Source of the DNA: Schoenoplectus triqueter
Lineage: Eukaryota; Streptophyta; Magnoliopsida; Poales; Cyperaceae
Direction of reading: 5' to 3'
DNA: 64,000 nt
Assembly (NCBI GenBank): GCA_964058805.1
Contig: CAXKVV010000577.1
Coordinates: 1-64,000, forward strand
The translations under genes and the position numbers were made by a program. Each line of letters opens with the position of its first letter. Position 1 is the stretch's first letter. Below, in pieces: positions 19,701 through 28,271 of the stretch. The notes beneath the pieces were generated by a model. That model did no database searches. It was not told the origin of the DNA and was given only the letters and a program-made list of their open reading frames with translations.

Positions 19701-21572
19701 AATTGATTAATGGGCTTAATCTGGGCCTTTAGATCTGTATCAAGATCAGCGCCTATCTTTCATTTAACTTTATTCTTATTTGGGCCGCCAGATTAGATTA
19801 AGATTTGCACTGCGTGGATCGACGGCCCAGATCAATTCATGCTTTAATTTCCTAAATGTTCAATAGCCCAGATCCTTTGGATTCGTCCCAATATTCGTGC
19901 GTCTCTTTGAGATTCGTATAGAAAGCGTCCCCTTCTGTCTCTCTCTCCCGTGCTTTGAGATGTGCACTGGATGAACGATTTTGATGTTCCGGCGGCCTGA
20001 TCGGAGATCGGCCATTACCTACGGCATCGCCTTGGCATGGAAAGCTAGTATGTACCTTCGGATCATACATCGGTGCGGTAGATCATCGGCGTCATCATGA
20101 TCAATGGACTGACTTGTACCGTTTTGGTACCGAATCCATTTCCAGTTGAATTACACCAATTCCAGATCAATCTTTAGCGTTTCTTGATTTGTTTATGCAA
20201 TTCTAAACCTCAATTAACATCTTTGATGATTTACTCGTTGTAATTACCTCTATTCTTTCTTGATTCACCAAAGATGCTGATTCATGGTTGATACCGATCG
20301 GCGATTCAATATTATATTCTGTATTTCCAGTCAATTGCCAAGAATTGCTTAATCTTATTGATATGAAACTCATCGCCTATGTAATGCATCTCAATTGAAG
20401 CGTATAGCTTGATCAATTGGGGTGTTTTCAAGTGTTTTGCATTACTGGTTTTGAGTTCCAGCGATTAGTTCCAGAATTTCCATCAATTACTCGATTGAAA
20501 AGTTGAATTCTTGGAACAATTGCTTGGAAATGCAGTGACTAAGAGGTCAGTGACCTTCGATTAGTCTATCTTCCTTGATTAGTGCTAGGAGATTGTATAA
20601 TCTTCGACTAGCTCTTCTGGCAAATCAATTCGAGCTCTTGATCACTTGATTAATCAAGATAAAGGCAAGAAAACAAAACAAGAATGATCTATATAATGAG
20701 GCGACAGCTTAAAGAAAAGAATTCAATCAAGAAAATTAGGAAATTCAATCGAATTGAAAAGGAAATTTATGAAAATGCAAGTAACAGTACTAAAGCTCTG
20801 AAATTACTCAAAATCAAGCACAATTACAACTCAAACTTCCTATGTACAATGAATACACTCACCTTTCCTTCTTCTCTGTAGCTCTGAGCTCTTAGATTGA
20901 TTGTTAATAATGGAAAAGGGTGACTGTTTGCCAAGTTCTCAACACTTGTTGAGATCAATTGGCTTTCTAGCTTCTCACTTGCTCTCTAAGCTTCTCAGGG
21001 ATCTTACAAATGCTCTAAGGGTCGTGTGTATGCCTCTGGTTCTTTTTTTCATTCACTGGCTAAGGGTTTATATAGAAATCCATTGGTTTGACCGATTTTG
21101 ACCATCTCAATCCAATTGCACATGGTGTATTACACTCTTCACTCTAACTGCTTCCTTGTATGCCCTATGGTCCACTGAACCGAGTCTCCATTGCCTAGCT
21201 CATGTGCAACTGCCTAGAGGCAGTTATAAGTTCATTTTATTTACTGATTTGCCACCATCCGGTTCCCATACTCTTGCAAGCCTCTCTAGCCCCTTCTAGA
21301 TCCTTCCAGACCTCATACCATGTCCATATAAGCTGCTAGCATGCTCCCTTAACTCCATTGATCTCAATTCACATCTTCTCTTCCATTACAAGCTATATTC
21401 AAGCTTCAATCTTTCACCTTGGTTCTTTGCTCATTTCTTCTGTCTCAAAGCTTCACCATCATCAACTCAGTGTCAGGCAACTCCCTGTGCTCTCATCTAG
21501 TCGATTTGCAAGCTCCATCACAGTGTTTGATCAACTCATTTCTAGGCCGAGTTGTGAATTGGTGTAACTCCT
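19701..21572. other. Unique sequence, probably LTR interior; no gene seen
   Basis: Moderately AT-rich, no ORF above about 75 codons, no RNA gene or repeat recognised. It lies between the AT belt and the first base for which the left LTR copy exists in the window. Confidence 0.5.
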
Positions 21573-23292
21573 ACATCCAGCATTCAACTCCTCTCAATTG
21601 TCACTCTAACACCATCGCCTGAGGTCCTAGAAGCTCTTCCAGCCATTAATTGCAAGTTCCAAGCTTCAATTGGCAAGTTCAAAGTTTTGACCCGAGGTAT
21701 TCCTTCTTGCCATTTCTCCCTTTATATCACATTATTCTAAAATCTAAATCCATACACCTTCTCTCCTTTGTACTAGATAGTCAGGGCTAGGAGCAATTGA
21801 TCTGAAGTTAATCCCTTTGTGTGATCTCCATTGATGGCGCCATTAAACTCTTCTGTTATCGCGAGGAAGAAGAAGAGAAGGAGAGAGAGGAAGGAGGGAG
21901 CGGGCCCTTCAGCGCCTGCGCCTGGCGTGCATGAGCCGAGGCGAAGAAGAAAGAAGGTGCAGAGTGCGCCAGGTGCATACCTCTTTTTATTTCAAATTTA
22001 AATCTCTGCAGATGTTTCCACATAGAACTGGTTTGTAGTTTGCTTATGCACCATAGGTTCATAGATCTGACAATGGGCCCCGTCTGTAGGATTACTGAGT
22101 CTAGGCGCATAGTAATGGATTAATGATTGATTAGTGCATGATTTGGGTTAATTGATATGATATGGCATGTTATGATTGGCTCATTAGTTTAATCACCCTC
22201 CTTTATCTCTGATTATCCACTAACCAATGCTGAGGTGGCCTTATAGTATGGTGCCATGTGGCACAGGGCTGGGTGAAGTGGCCTCCTCTGGCTGTGCCAT
22301 GTGGCATGGGGTTGGGTGAAGTGGCCCTGTGATGTAGTGCCATGTGGCACTAGGGTGATGAGGTGGCTCTGTGACTGTCTGCCACGTGGCACCAAGGTGG
22401 GGCCCACCTGTCAGTGACTCATACCAGGGTGGGGCCCACTTGCTGACATGGCCCAATGAGAGGCTGCCACGTGGCACACCCTCTCTCCTCGTTTATTTTA
22501 TTCTTTCTGTGTTTATTGCACCCAGTTTGTACCCAGAGTTGTTATTATCTCCAATTTGTACCCAGAGTTGCTCTGATCAAATCTCAGCCTTTGATTAATC
22601 CATTTATTCTGCTTCTATCTTCCCTGAATTTATTTTAATAGCTCCACTTATCCAAAAATCATGAAAATTTTACCAAAAATCCCTAAAATCATGATGATCA
22701 TCCCTGTAATTTTTAATTCCATTTTTGCCCCTGCCTCTCTGAATTAAAAATTCTTTTATCCATAAAACCCTAATATTCCTTATGAATTAATCCCTGATCT
22801 CATTTGTAGCTCAATGTCTCTGCCAATTATCTCTCTCTTGCAGAAACCACCCTAACTAAATACCAATTAGACTTATATTGATATTCATTAGGGTTTGATT
22901 TGATCAAATGCTGACTACTTATCAGCAATTAATACAAATCTAGACTTGATCAAGTGGTTGCTCCCAGCTTTGGCACCTGATCAGTCTTGTGAAATTGACT
23001 TTCAATCCCTTAACATGAGGGTGACTTGGTCAAAGAACTGACTACTTATCAGTAATTGACACAAATCAAAGCATGGTTAGGTGGTTGCTCGCAGCTTTGG
23101 CACCAGGTCAGCCTTGAAAGCAAAATCACATTTGGAATTTCTTATAACTAGTTGCATCAAAATGCTAGCTTGGCATTGACATCATTTCATGTAGCATAGG
23201 GATTATACTGCTTCAGCTCCTTTCTAGGGTTAGCTTCAAAGGCAGATTTCTAGGGTTCAATTCTGACTCCTTCAATAGGTCACTGAGGTGTG

Positions 23293-23297
23293 GGGTC
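23293..23297. other. Left target-site duplication of element B (GGGTC)
   Basis: GGGTC precedes LTR B1 and is repeated at 28067-28071 after LTR B2. The uninterrupted LTR copy has a single GGGTC at 1721-1725, so this is a clean 5-bp duplication. Confidence 0.97.
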
Positions 23298-23959
23298 TGA
23301 TGGCGATCAAGTCATGGCAGATTTACATATAAACAATCATGATCAAGGAAGCAAGTTATGGACCAGTTCTCAGCTTGAAGAACCAGGCCCAAGTCATATT
23401 TACAATTAATTTACGAAACAGCAGCTCTCTGGACAGATTCGTACTGGGCCAGTATTTTGGGCATAACTCTCTCATAAAGGCTCGGATTTGGGTGATTTAA
23501 ATTTCTGTGATCAGATAATGAAATGGACTATCTTTTTTATGTTTTGAGTTTCTCCAGATTCCAGAGTCTTCTTGGTCAAAACCTCGTGTCAAGTGAGCGT
23601 GGTTACTGAGGAGCCAGCCAGCAATTAGTTTCTTGGAACTTGTCTTTTGAGTCTTTCTATGTTTTAATTATATTTGGGAATTAGCAGTAGTAGTTAATGT
23701 TGTTTTTATTGTGTTTTGATATTTGCAAAAATAGTTAAGGAGTTATTAATTAGTAGGAAGTTTCTAGAGTTGAGTTGTATGGCTATATAAAGCCTAATTT
23801 CTGAATGTAAACTCACTTGTTGAATTATTATGAAAAGTTTATCTTGAGTTGAGTTTATCTCCTCTTTTATCCTGCTGTGAGTTGAGAGTATCCTCCAGTT
23901 GTGATTTTATAGTTGAACGTGTGCGTGTCCTTGGACGATTCATAGCTCGAACGCTATCA
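23298..23959 (+). repeat. 5' LTR of element B
   Basis: 662 bp from TGATGGC to GCTATCA. A TATATAA box at 23784-23790 is the likely promoter. The start of the LTR carries the same sequence that encodes the ORF's C-terminus in the 3' copy. Confidence 0.96.
23784..23790 (+). promoter_or_regulatory. TATA box in LTR B1
   Basis: TATATAA in the context GGCTATATAAAGCC, 170 bp before the LTR end. The second copy is at 27891-27897. Confidence 0.65.
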
Positions 23960-23961
23960 GT

Positions 23962-23973
23962 TGGTATCAGAGC
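23962..23973 (+). other. Primer binding site of element B (initiator Met tRNA)
   Basis: TGGTATCAGAGC, 2 nt after the LTR end. This is the classic plant tRNA-iMet complementary site. Confidence 0.95.
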
Positions 23974-23985
23974 AGCAGGCGAAGG

Positions 23986-26900
23986 ATGGTGCGACGTAGT
24001 GCTCGTGTCAATCCTCCTGAAGGCAACCAGCAAGCCGATCGAGATATTGAGTTGAACGAGTTGAGGCAGCATGTGCAACAACTCCAAGAGCGTCTAGCGC
24101 GCGTGGAGGCCGCTGGGAACAACCGCGATGATTCCTATCGTGGCTCAGATGGCGAAACTTATGGTGACGATGATGCCGAGTTCAACCCCTTCCACGACAA
24201 CCACACCTTGGTGTCCAGTGATGAAGAGGCTCTCCATCAAAATCACACCCGAAGGAACCAGCAATTTCGACGGGCTTTTGATCTAAAAGCGGATATTCCT
24301 GTGTACGAAGGGCGCATACAACCCGATGAGTTCATAGATTGGCTCAATACGGTTGAACGTGTCTTTGAATACCAAGATGTCCCTGAGGAAGAGAAGGTGA
24401 AGATTGTTGCCATCAAATTAAAGAAGCATGCATCTATTTGGTGGGAGCAGTTGAAGATGAAGCGAGCCCGTGAGGGTAAGCAAAAAATCAGAACATGGGA
24501 AAAGATGGTGAAAGAGTTACGAAAGAAGTTTCTGCCGGAAGGGTACTTGCAAGAGGCCTTTTTTCAACTTCATGGCTTTGTTCAAGGTGAAAAAACTGTG
24601 GCAGATTACACTGAAGAACTTGATCACCTCATGTTGAAATGTGGCGTTGTTGAGCCCGAAGAACAAACCATTGCACGATATCTTCGTGGCCTTCGCAAGG
24701 AGATTCATGATGTGGTAACTTTACAGCCTTTTATCTCTTATCATGATGTGTTTAAACTTGCCACAAAAGTTGAGAAGCAACTCAAGGAGAAAGAAGTCAG
24801 AAAAACAGCGAGCTTTGGTGGTAGCCGAGTTCTCAATCGAGGCCATCCAACAAGCCATGGGAGCAGTACGCAATCAGCCAAACCAACATCAAGTGCAGTG
24901 GCCAAATTTTCAGCAAAAACCGCAACCGCTGGACCCTCTAAACCAGCCCCTAAAGCTGTTCAATGCTATCGGTGCAAAGGGTACGGTCACATCATGTCCG
25001 AGTGCCCAAACCAGCGGGTATTTACCATTATTGAAGAACCCCTAGAAGAGGAGCAAACAGATTTTGATTCTCCACCCGTGTTTGATGAGGCAGCAGATGA
25101 GGAGGATGTCATTTATGGAGATACGGGTGAGATGTTGGTGATTAGGCGTGTGCTGAATTCCAGTCCCGTTCAAGATGATGTGTGGCTCCGTAACAATATC
25201 TTCCATACACGATGCACCTCTCATGGGAAGGTATGCGATGTTATCATTGATAGTGGGAGTTGTGAGAATGTTGTTTCTAAAATTATGGTACAAAAGTTGC
25301 CGCTTAAAACTGAAAAGCACCCAAAACCGTACAAACTCTCTTGGTTGGAAAAGGGTAAATGTGTGCAAGTTGACCAGCGTTGTTTGGTTAATTTTTCTAT
25401 TGGTGAGAAGTACCGAGATGAGGTATGGTGTGATGTAGTTCCTATGGATGCTTGTCATTTACTTTTGGGGAGACCTTGGCAGTTTGATAGAAAGGTACAC
25501 CATGATGGTTTTAAAAACACTTATTCTTTTGAGCTGAATGGTGCTAAGATTACTTTGGGTCCTTCTAGAATGGAAATGAAATCTAAACCAGCCCTCAAGG
25601 ATAGCAATTTCATTCTCTCAAAATCTGAATTTACTGAAATTTTTGAAGAATCCCAAATAGCCTTTGCATTGGTGGTGAAAGAAGTTAAGGGTGACAGAAA
25701 TCCTCTAATACCCGGACCAGTGGTACCTTTACTTGAACAATTTCAGAACCTTGTTCCAGATGAAATTCCAGCAGGTTTACCTCCAATGAGGAGTGTGCAA
25801 CACTGCATAGATTTTGTTCCTGGTGCAATTTTGCCAAACAAAGCAGCATACCGAATGAACCCAACAGAAAATGCCGAGTTGCAGCGGCAAGTAGATGAGT
25901 TGATGAGAAAGGGTTTGGTGCGTGAAAGCATGAGTCCTTGTGCAGTTCCAGCCTTGCTTGTGCCAAAGAAAGATGGTTCTTTTCGCATGTGTGTGGATAG
26001 TAGAGCGGTCAACAAGATTACTATCAAGTATCGCTTCCCTATTCCTCGTCTAGATGACATGCTAGATCAGCTCCATGGTGCTAGTGTGTTTTCAAAGATT
26101 GATCTTAGAAGTGGGTACCATCAGATTCGTATGAGGCCTGGTGATGAATGGAAGACAGCATTTAAGACCCGTGATGGATTGTTTGAGTGGTTGGTGATGC
26201 CATTCGGACTCTCTAATGCTCCTAGTACTTTTATGAGACTAATGAATTTGGTGTTTAAGTCTTTTATTGGCAGATTTGTGGTGGTCTATTTTGATGACAT
26301 ACTCGTGTATAGCACGGGTAAAGAAGAGCATTTGGAACACCTTCACCAAGTCTTTGAAGTGCTAGCTGAACAGAAACTCTACATCAACCTCAAGAAGTGC
26401 GAGTTCCTAACCAGCAACTTGGTGTTTTTAGGCTATGTGGTTTCAGCTGAAGGTATTCATGTTGATCCTTCTAAGGTGGATGCAATTGTTTCATGGCCAA
26501 CACCAGCCAACATTCATGATGTGAGAAGTTTTCATGGACTGGCCTCATTCTATCGCCGGTTCAGTCGAGATTTCAGCACTCTTGTCTCTCCAATCACCGA
26601 GTGCTTGAAAGGAGGAGTATTCAAATGGACGAAGGAAGCTGAAAAGAACTTTCAGCTCATCAAGGAGAAGATGACAGCAGCCCCAATTCTTGCTTTGCCC
26701 AACTTTGAGAATATTTTTGAGCTTGAATGTGATGCATCTGGTGTAGGCATTGGTGCGGTTCTCAATCAAGAGGGTCGACCTATTGCCTTCTTTAGTGAAA
26801 AGCTTTCAGATTCACGTAAGAACTACACTACATATGACAAAGAGTTCTATGCAATTGTACGAGCTCTTGGGCATTGGAGACACTACCTCATTTCCAAGGA

Positions 26901-27516
26901 GTTCATTCTCTACTCCGACCATGAGGCGCTGAAGTTCATAAATGGGCAGCACAAGCTCAAACCGAGACATGCAAGGTGGGTGGAATTTTTACAAGGCTAC
27001 ACATTCCACATCAAGCATAAAAGTGGTGCTTCAAATCAGGTGGCAGATGAGCGTGCTAAAGCAATCAAGGGCTTGCATGAACAAGTCAGCAAGAGGATTG
27101 AGAAGCAAAATCAGAAGTATGAAAGACAAGCTAACAAGCACCGAAGGGCTGTGATTTTCAAAGAAGGTGATCTTGTGTGGGTGCATTTGAGCAAGGAGAG
27201 ATTTCCACCTGGGCGCAATGCAAAGCTCAAGCACCGTGGTGATGGACCGTTTAAAATCTTGCAGCGCATAGGTGACAATGCTTACAAGGTGGAGCTTCCC
27301 GGAGATTATGGTGTTTCATCCACATTCAATGTGAAGGATCTTTCTCCATACCATGGCGAAAATGAGCCGAACTCGTGGGCGAGTTCTTTTCAACCGGGGG
27401 AGAATGATGGCGATCAAGTCATGGCAGATTTACATATAAACAATCATGATCAAGGAAGTAAGTTATGGACCAGTTCTCAGCTTGAAGAACCAGGCCCAAG
27501 TCATATTTACAATTAA
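23986..27516 (+). CDS. gag-pol: Gag-pol of element B, open but lacking the integrase core
   Basis: 1176 codons from an ATG 12 nt after the PBS. Domains: charged N-terminus with a coiled segment; gag core about 100-270; CCHC knuckle CYRCKGYGHIMSEC (327-340); protease IDSGS (D422); RT about 620-810 with YFDD (768-771); RNase H with D916, E953, D978 and a final VAD (D1021). Directly after D1021 the protein continues with ERAKAIKGLHEQV, which in complete relatives lies after the integrase core. The zinc-binding and D,D-35-E regions, roughly 330 residues, are therefore missing, with the frame kept. The integrase C-terminal part (GPFKILQRIGDNAYKVELP, then LSPYHGENEP) remains. The last 37 codons lie inside the 3' LTR and the stop is at 27514-27516. 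No chromodomain was recognised. The product could package and reverse-transcribe but not integrate by itself. Confidence 0.92.
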   Translation: MVRRSARVNPPEGNQQADRDIELNELRQHVQQLQERLARVEAAGNNRDDSYRGSDGETYGDDDAEFNPFHDNHTLVSSDEEALHQNHTRRNQQFRRAFDLKADIPVYEGRIQPDEFIDWLNTVERVFEYQDVPEEEKVKIVAIKLKKHASIWWEQLKMKRAREGKQKIRTWEKMVKELRKKFLPEGYLQEAFFQLHGFVQGEKTVADYTEELDHLMLKCGVVEPEEQTIARYLRGLRKEIHDVVTLQPFISYHDVFKLATKVEKQLKEKEVRKTASFGGSRVLNRGHPTSHGSSTQSAKPTSSAVAKFSAKTATAGPSKPAPKAVQCYRCKGYGHIMSECPNQRVFTIIEEPLEEEQTDFDSPPVFDEAADEEDVIYGDTGEMLVIRRVLNSSPVQDDVWLRNNIFHTRCTSHGKVCDVIIDSGSCENVVSKIMVQKLPLKTEKHPKPYKLSWLEKGKCVQVDQRCLVNFSIGEKYRDEVWCDVVPMDACHLLLGRPWQFDRKVHHDGFKNTYSFELNGAKITLGPSRMEMKSKPALKDSNFILSKSEFTEIFEESQIAFALVVKEVKGDRNPLIPGPVVPLLEQFQNLVPDEIPAGLPPMRSVQHCIDFVPGAILPNKAAYRMNPTENAELQRQVDELMRKGLVRESMSPCAVPALLVPKKDGSFRMCVDSRAVNKITIKYRFPIPRLDDMLDQLHGASVFSKIDLRSGYHQIRMRPGDEWKTAFKTRDGLFEWLVMPFGLSNAPSTFMRLMNLVFKSFIGRFVVVYFDDILVYSTGKEEHLEHLHQVFEVLAEQKLYINLKKCEFLTSNLVFLGYVVSAEGIHVDPSKVDAIVSWPTPANIHDVRSFHGLASFYRRFSRDFSTLVSPITECLKGGVFKWTKEAEKNFQLIKEKMTAAPILALPNFENIFELECDASGVGIGAVLNQEGRPIAFFSEKLSDSRKNYTTYDKEFYAIVRALGHWRHYLISKEFILYSDHEALKFINGQHKLKPRHARWVEFLQGYTFHIKHKSGASNQVADERAKAIKGLHEQVSKRIEKQNQKYERQANKHRRAVIFKEGDLVWVHLSKERFPPGRNAKLKHRGDGPFKILQRIGDNAYKVELPGDYGVSSTFNVKDLSPYHGENEPNSWASSFQPGENDGDQVMADLHINNHDQGSKLWTSSQLEEPGPSHIYN
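27396..27404 (+). other. Polypurine tract of element B
   Basis: GGGGGAGAA sits directly before the TG of LTR B2. It lies inside the coding frame. Confidence 0.9.
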
Positions 27517-28066
27517 TTTACGAAACAGCAGCTCTCTGGACAGATTCGTACTGGGCCAGTATTTTGGGCATAACTCTCTCATAAAGGCTCGGATTTGGGT
27601 GATTTAAATTTCTGTGATCAGATAATGAAATGGACTATCTTTTTTATGTTTTGAGTTTCTCCAGATTCCAGAGTCTTCTTGGTCAAAACCTCGTGTCAAG
27701 TGAGCGTGGTTACTGAGGAGCCAGCCAGCAATTAGTTTCTTGGAACTTGTCTTTTGAGTCTTTCTATGTTTTAATTATATTTGGGAATTAGCAGTAGTAG
27801 TTAATGTTGTTTTTATTGTGTTTTGATATTTGCAAAAATAGTTAAGGAGTTATTAATTAGTAGGAAGTTTCTAGAGTTGAGTTGTATGGCTATATAAAGC
27901 CTAATTTCTGAATGTAAACTCACTTGTTGAATTATTATGAAAAGTTTATCTTGAGTTGAGTTTATCTCCTCTTTTATCCTGCTGTGAGTTGAGAGTATCC
28001 TCCAGTTGTGATTTTATAGTTGAACGTGTGCGTGTCCTTGGACGATTCATAGCTCGAACGCTATCA
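27405..28066 (+). repeat. 3' LTR of element B
   Basis: 662 bp, same as LTR B1 except T at 27459, a synonymous change in the Ser codon of the overlapping ORF. Followed by GGGTC at 28067-28071. Confidence 0.96.
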
Positions 28067-28186
28067 GGGTCCACCTGTCAGTGAAAATGGTCACATGAAT
28101 GACTCATCAGATAGGCTATGCTATTAGATTCATCTATAAGAGACTGCCAGGTGGGTCCCACTTGTCAGAGAAAATATAATCACATG

Positions 28187-28234
28187 GTGACACCCAAGAG
28201 GTCTCCTCTCTCCCTCGATCTTCTTGGGTGTCAC
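28187..28234 (-). other. 13-bp hairpin at the predicted RNA start of element A
   Basis: Perfect arms GTGACACCCAAGA (28187-28199) and TCTTGGGTGTCAC (28222-28234) with a 22-nt pyrimidine-rich loop (plus strand). On the minus strand it begins about 30 nt past the TATA box. Copy in the 3' LTR at 1841-1888. Confidence 0.7.
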
Positions 28235-28263
28235 TCATGCTGAGTGGATAGAGAATAGCGGGG

Positions 28264-28271
28264 TATTTATA
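28264..28271 (-). promoter_or_regulatory. TATA box of element A promoter (5' LTR)
   Basis: TATAAATA on the minus strand, 195 bp inside the element. Transcription would start near 28235-28240 and run left. Confidence 0.65.

Larger units (their letters stand above)
16810..23297 (-). repeat. 5' LTR of element A, main part (21573-23297 verified, 16810-21572 predicted)
   Basis: 21573-23297 matches 1-1725 base for base apart from three substitutions. Because the left LTR is cut by the window edge, the inner limit cannot be seen directly. The candidate PBS at 16804 and the ACA at 16812-16810 suggest that the LTR extends to 16810, about 6.9 kb in total without element B. Contents from left to right: GC-rich end, 36-bp tandem repeats, stem-loop repeats, an AT-rich microsatellite belt, unique sequence, then the part shared with the left copy. 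Confidence 0.6.
23298..28066 (+). mobile_element. Element B: CRM-type chromovirus, integrase-deleted, inserted in the 5' LTR of element A
   Basis: A 4769-bp element with 662-bp LTRs, a tRNA-iMet PBS, one ORF, a polypurine tract and a 5-bp target-site duplication. The two LTRs differ at one position by my reading (23352 C, 27459 T). CRM assignment rests on the gag sequence pattern (PDEFIDWLNTVERVFEY, ASIWWEQLK), the iMet PBS, and an ORF that continues into the 3' LTR, a known habit of CRM elements. It lies opposite in orientation to element A and separates A's promoter (28264-28271) from A's gag. Confidence 0.85.

Noticed and set aside
16678..21572. tRNA or other structural RNA genes
   Set aside because: Hairpins are present, but no cloverleaf with T-loop and acceptor stem could be assembled by eye.
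27049..27516. Chromodomain at the C-terminus of element B
   Set aside because: The tail after LSPYHGENEP is short, polar and partly LTR-encoded, and I see no chromodomain pattern.
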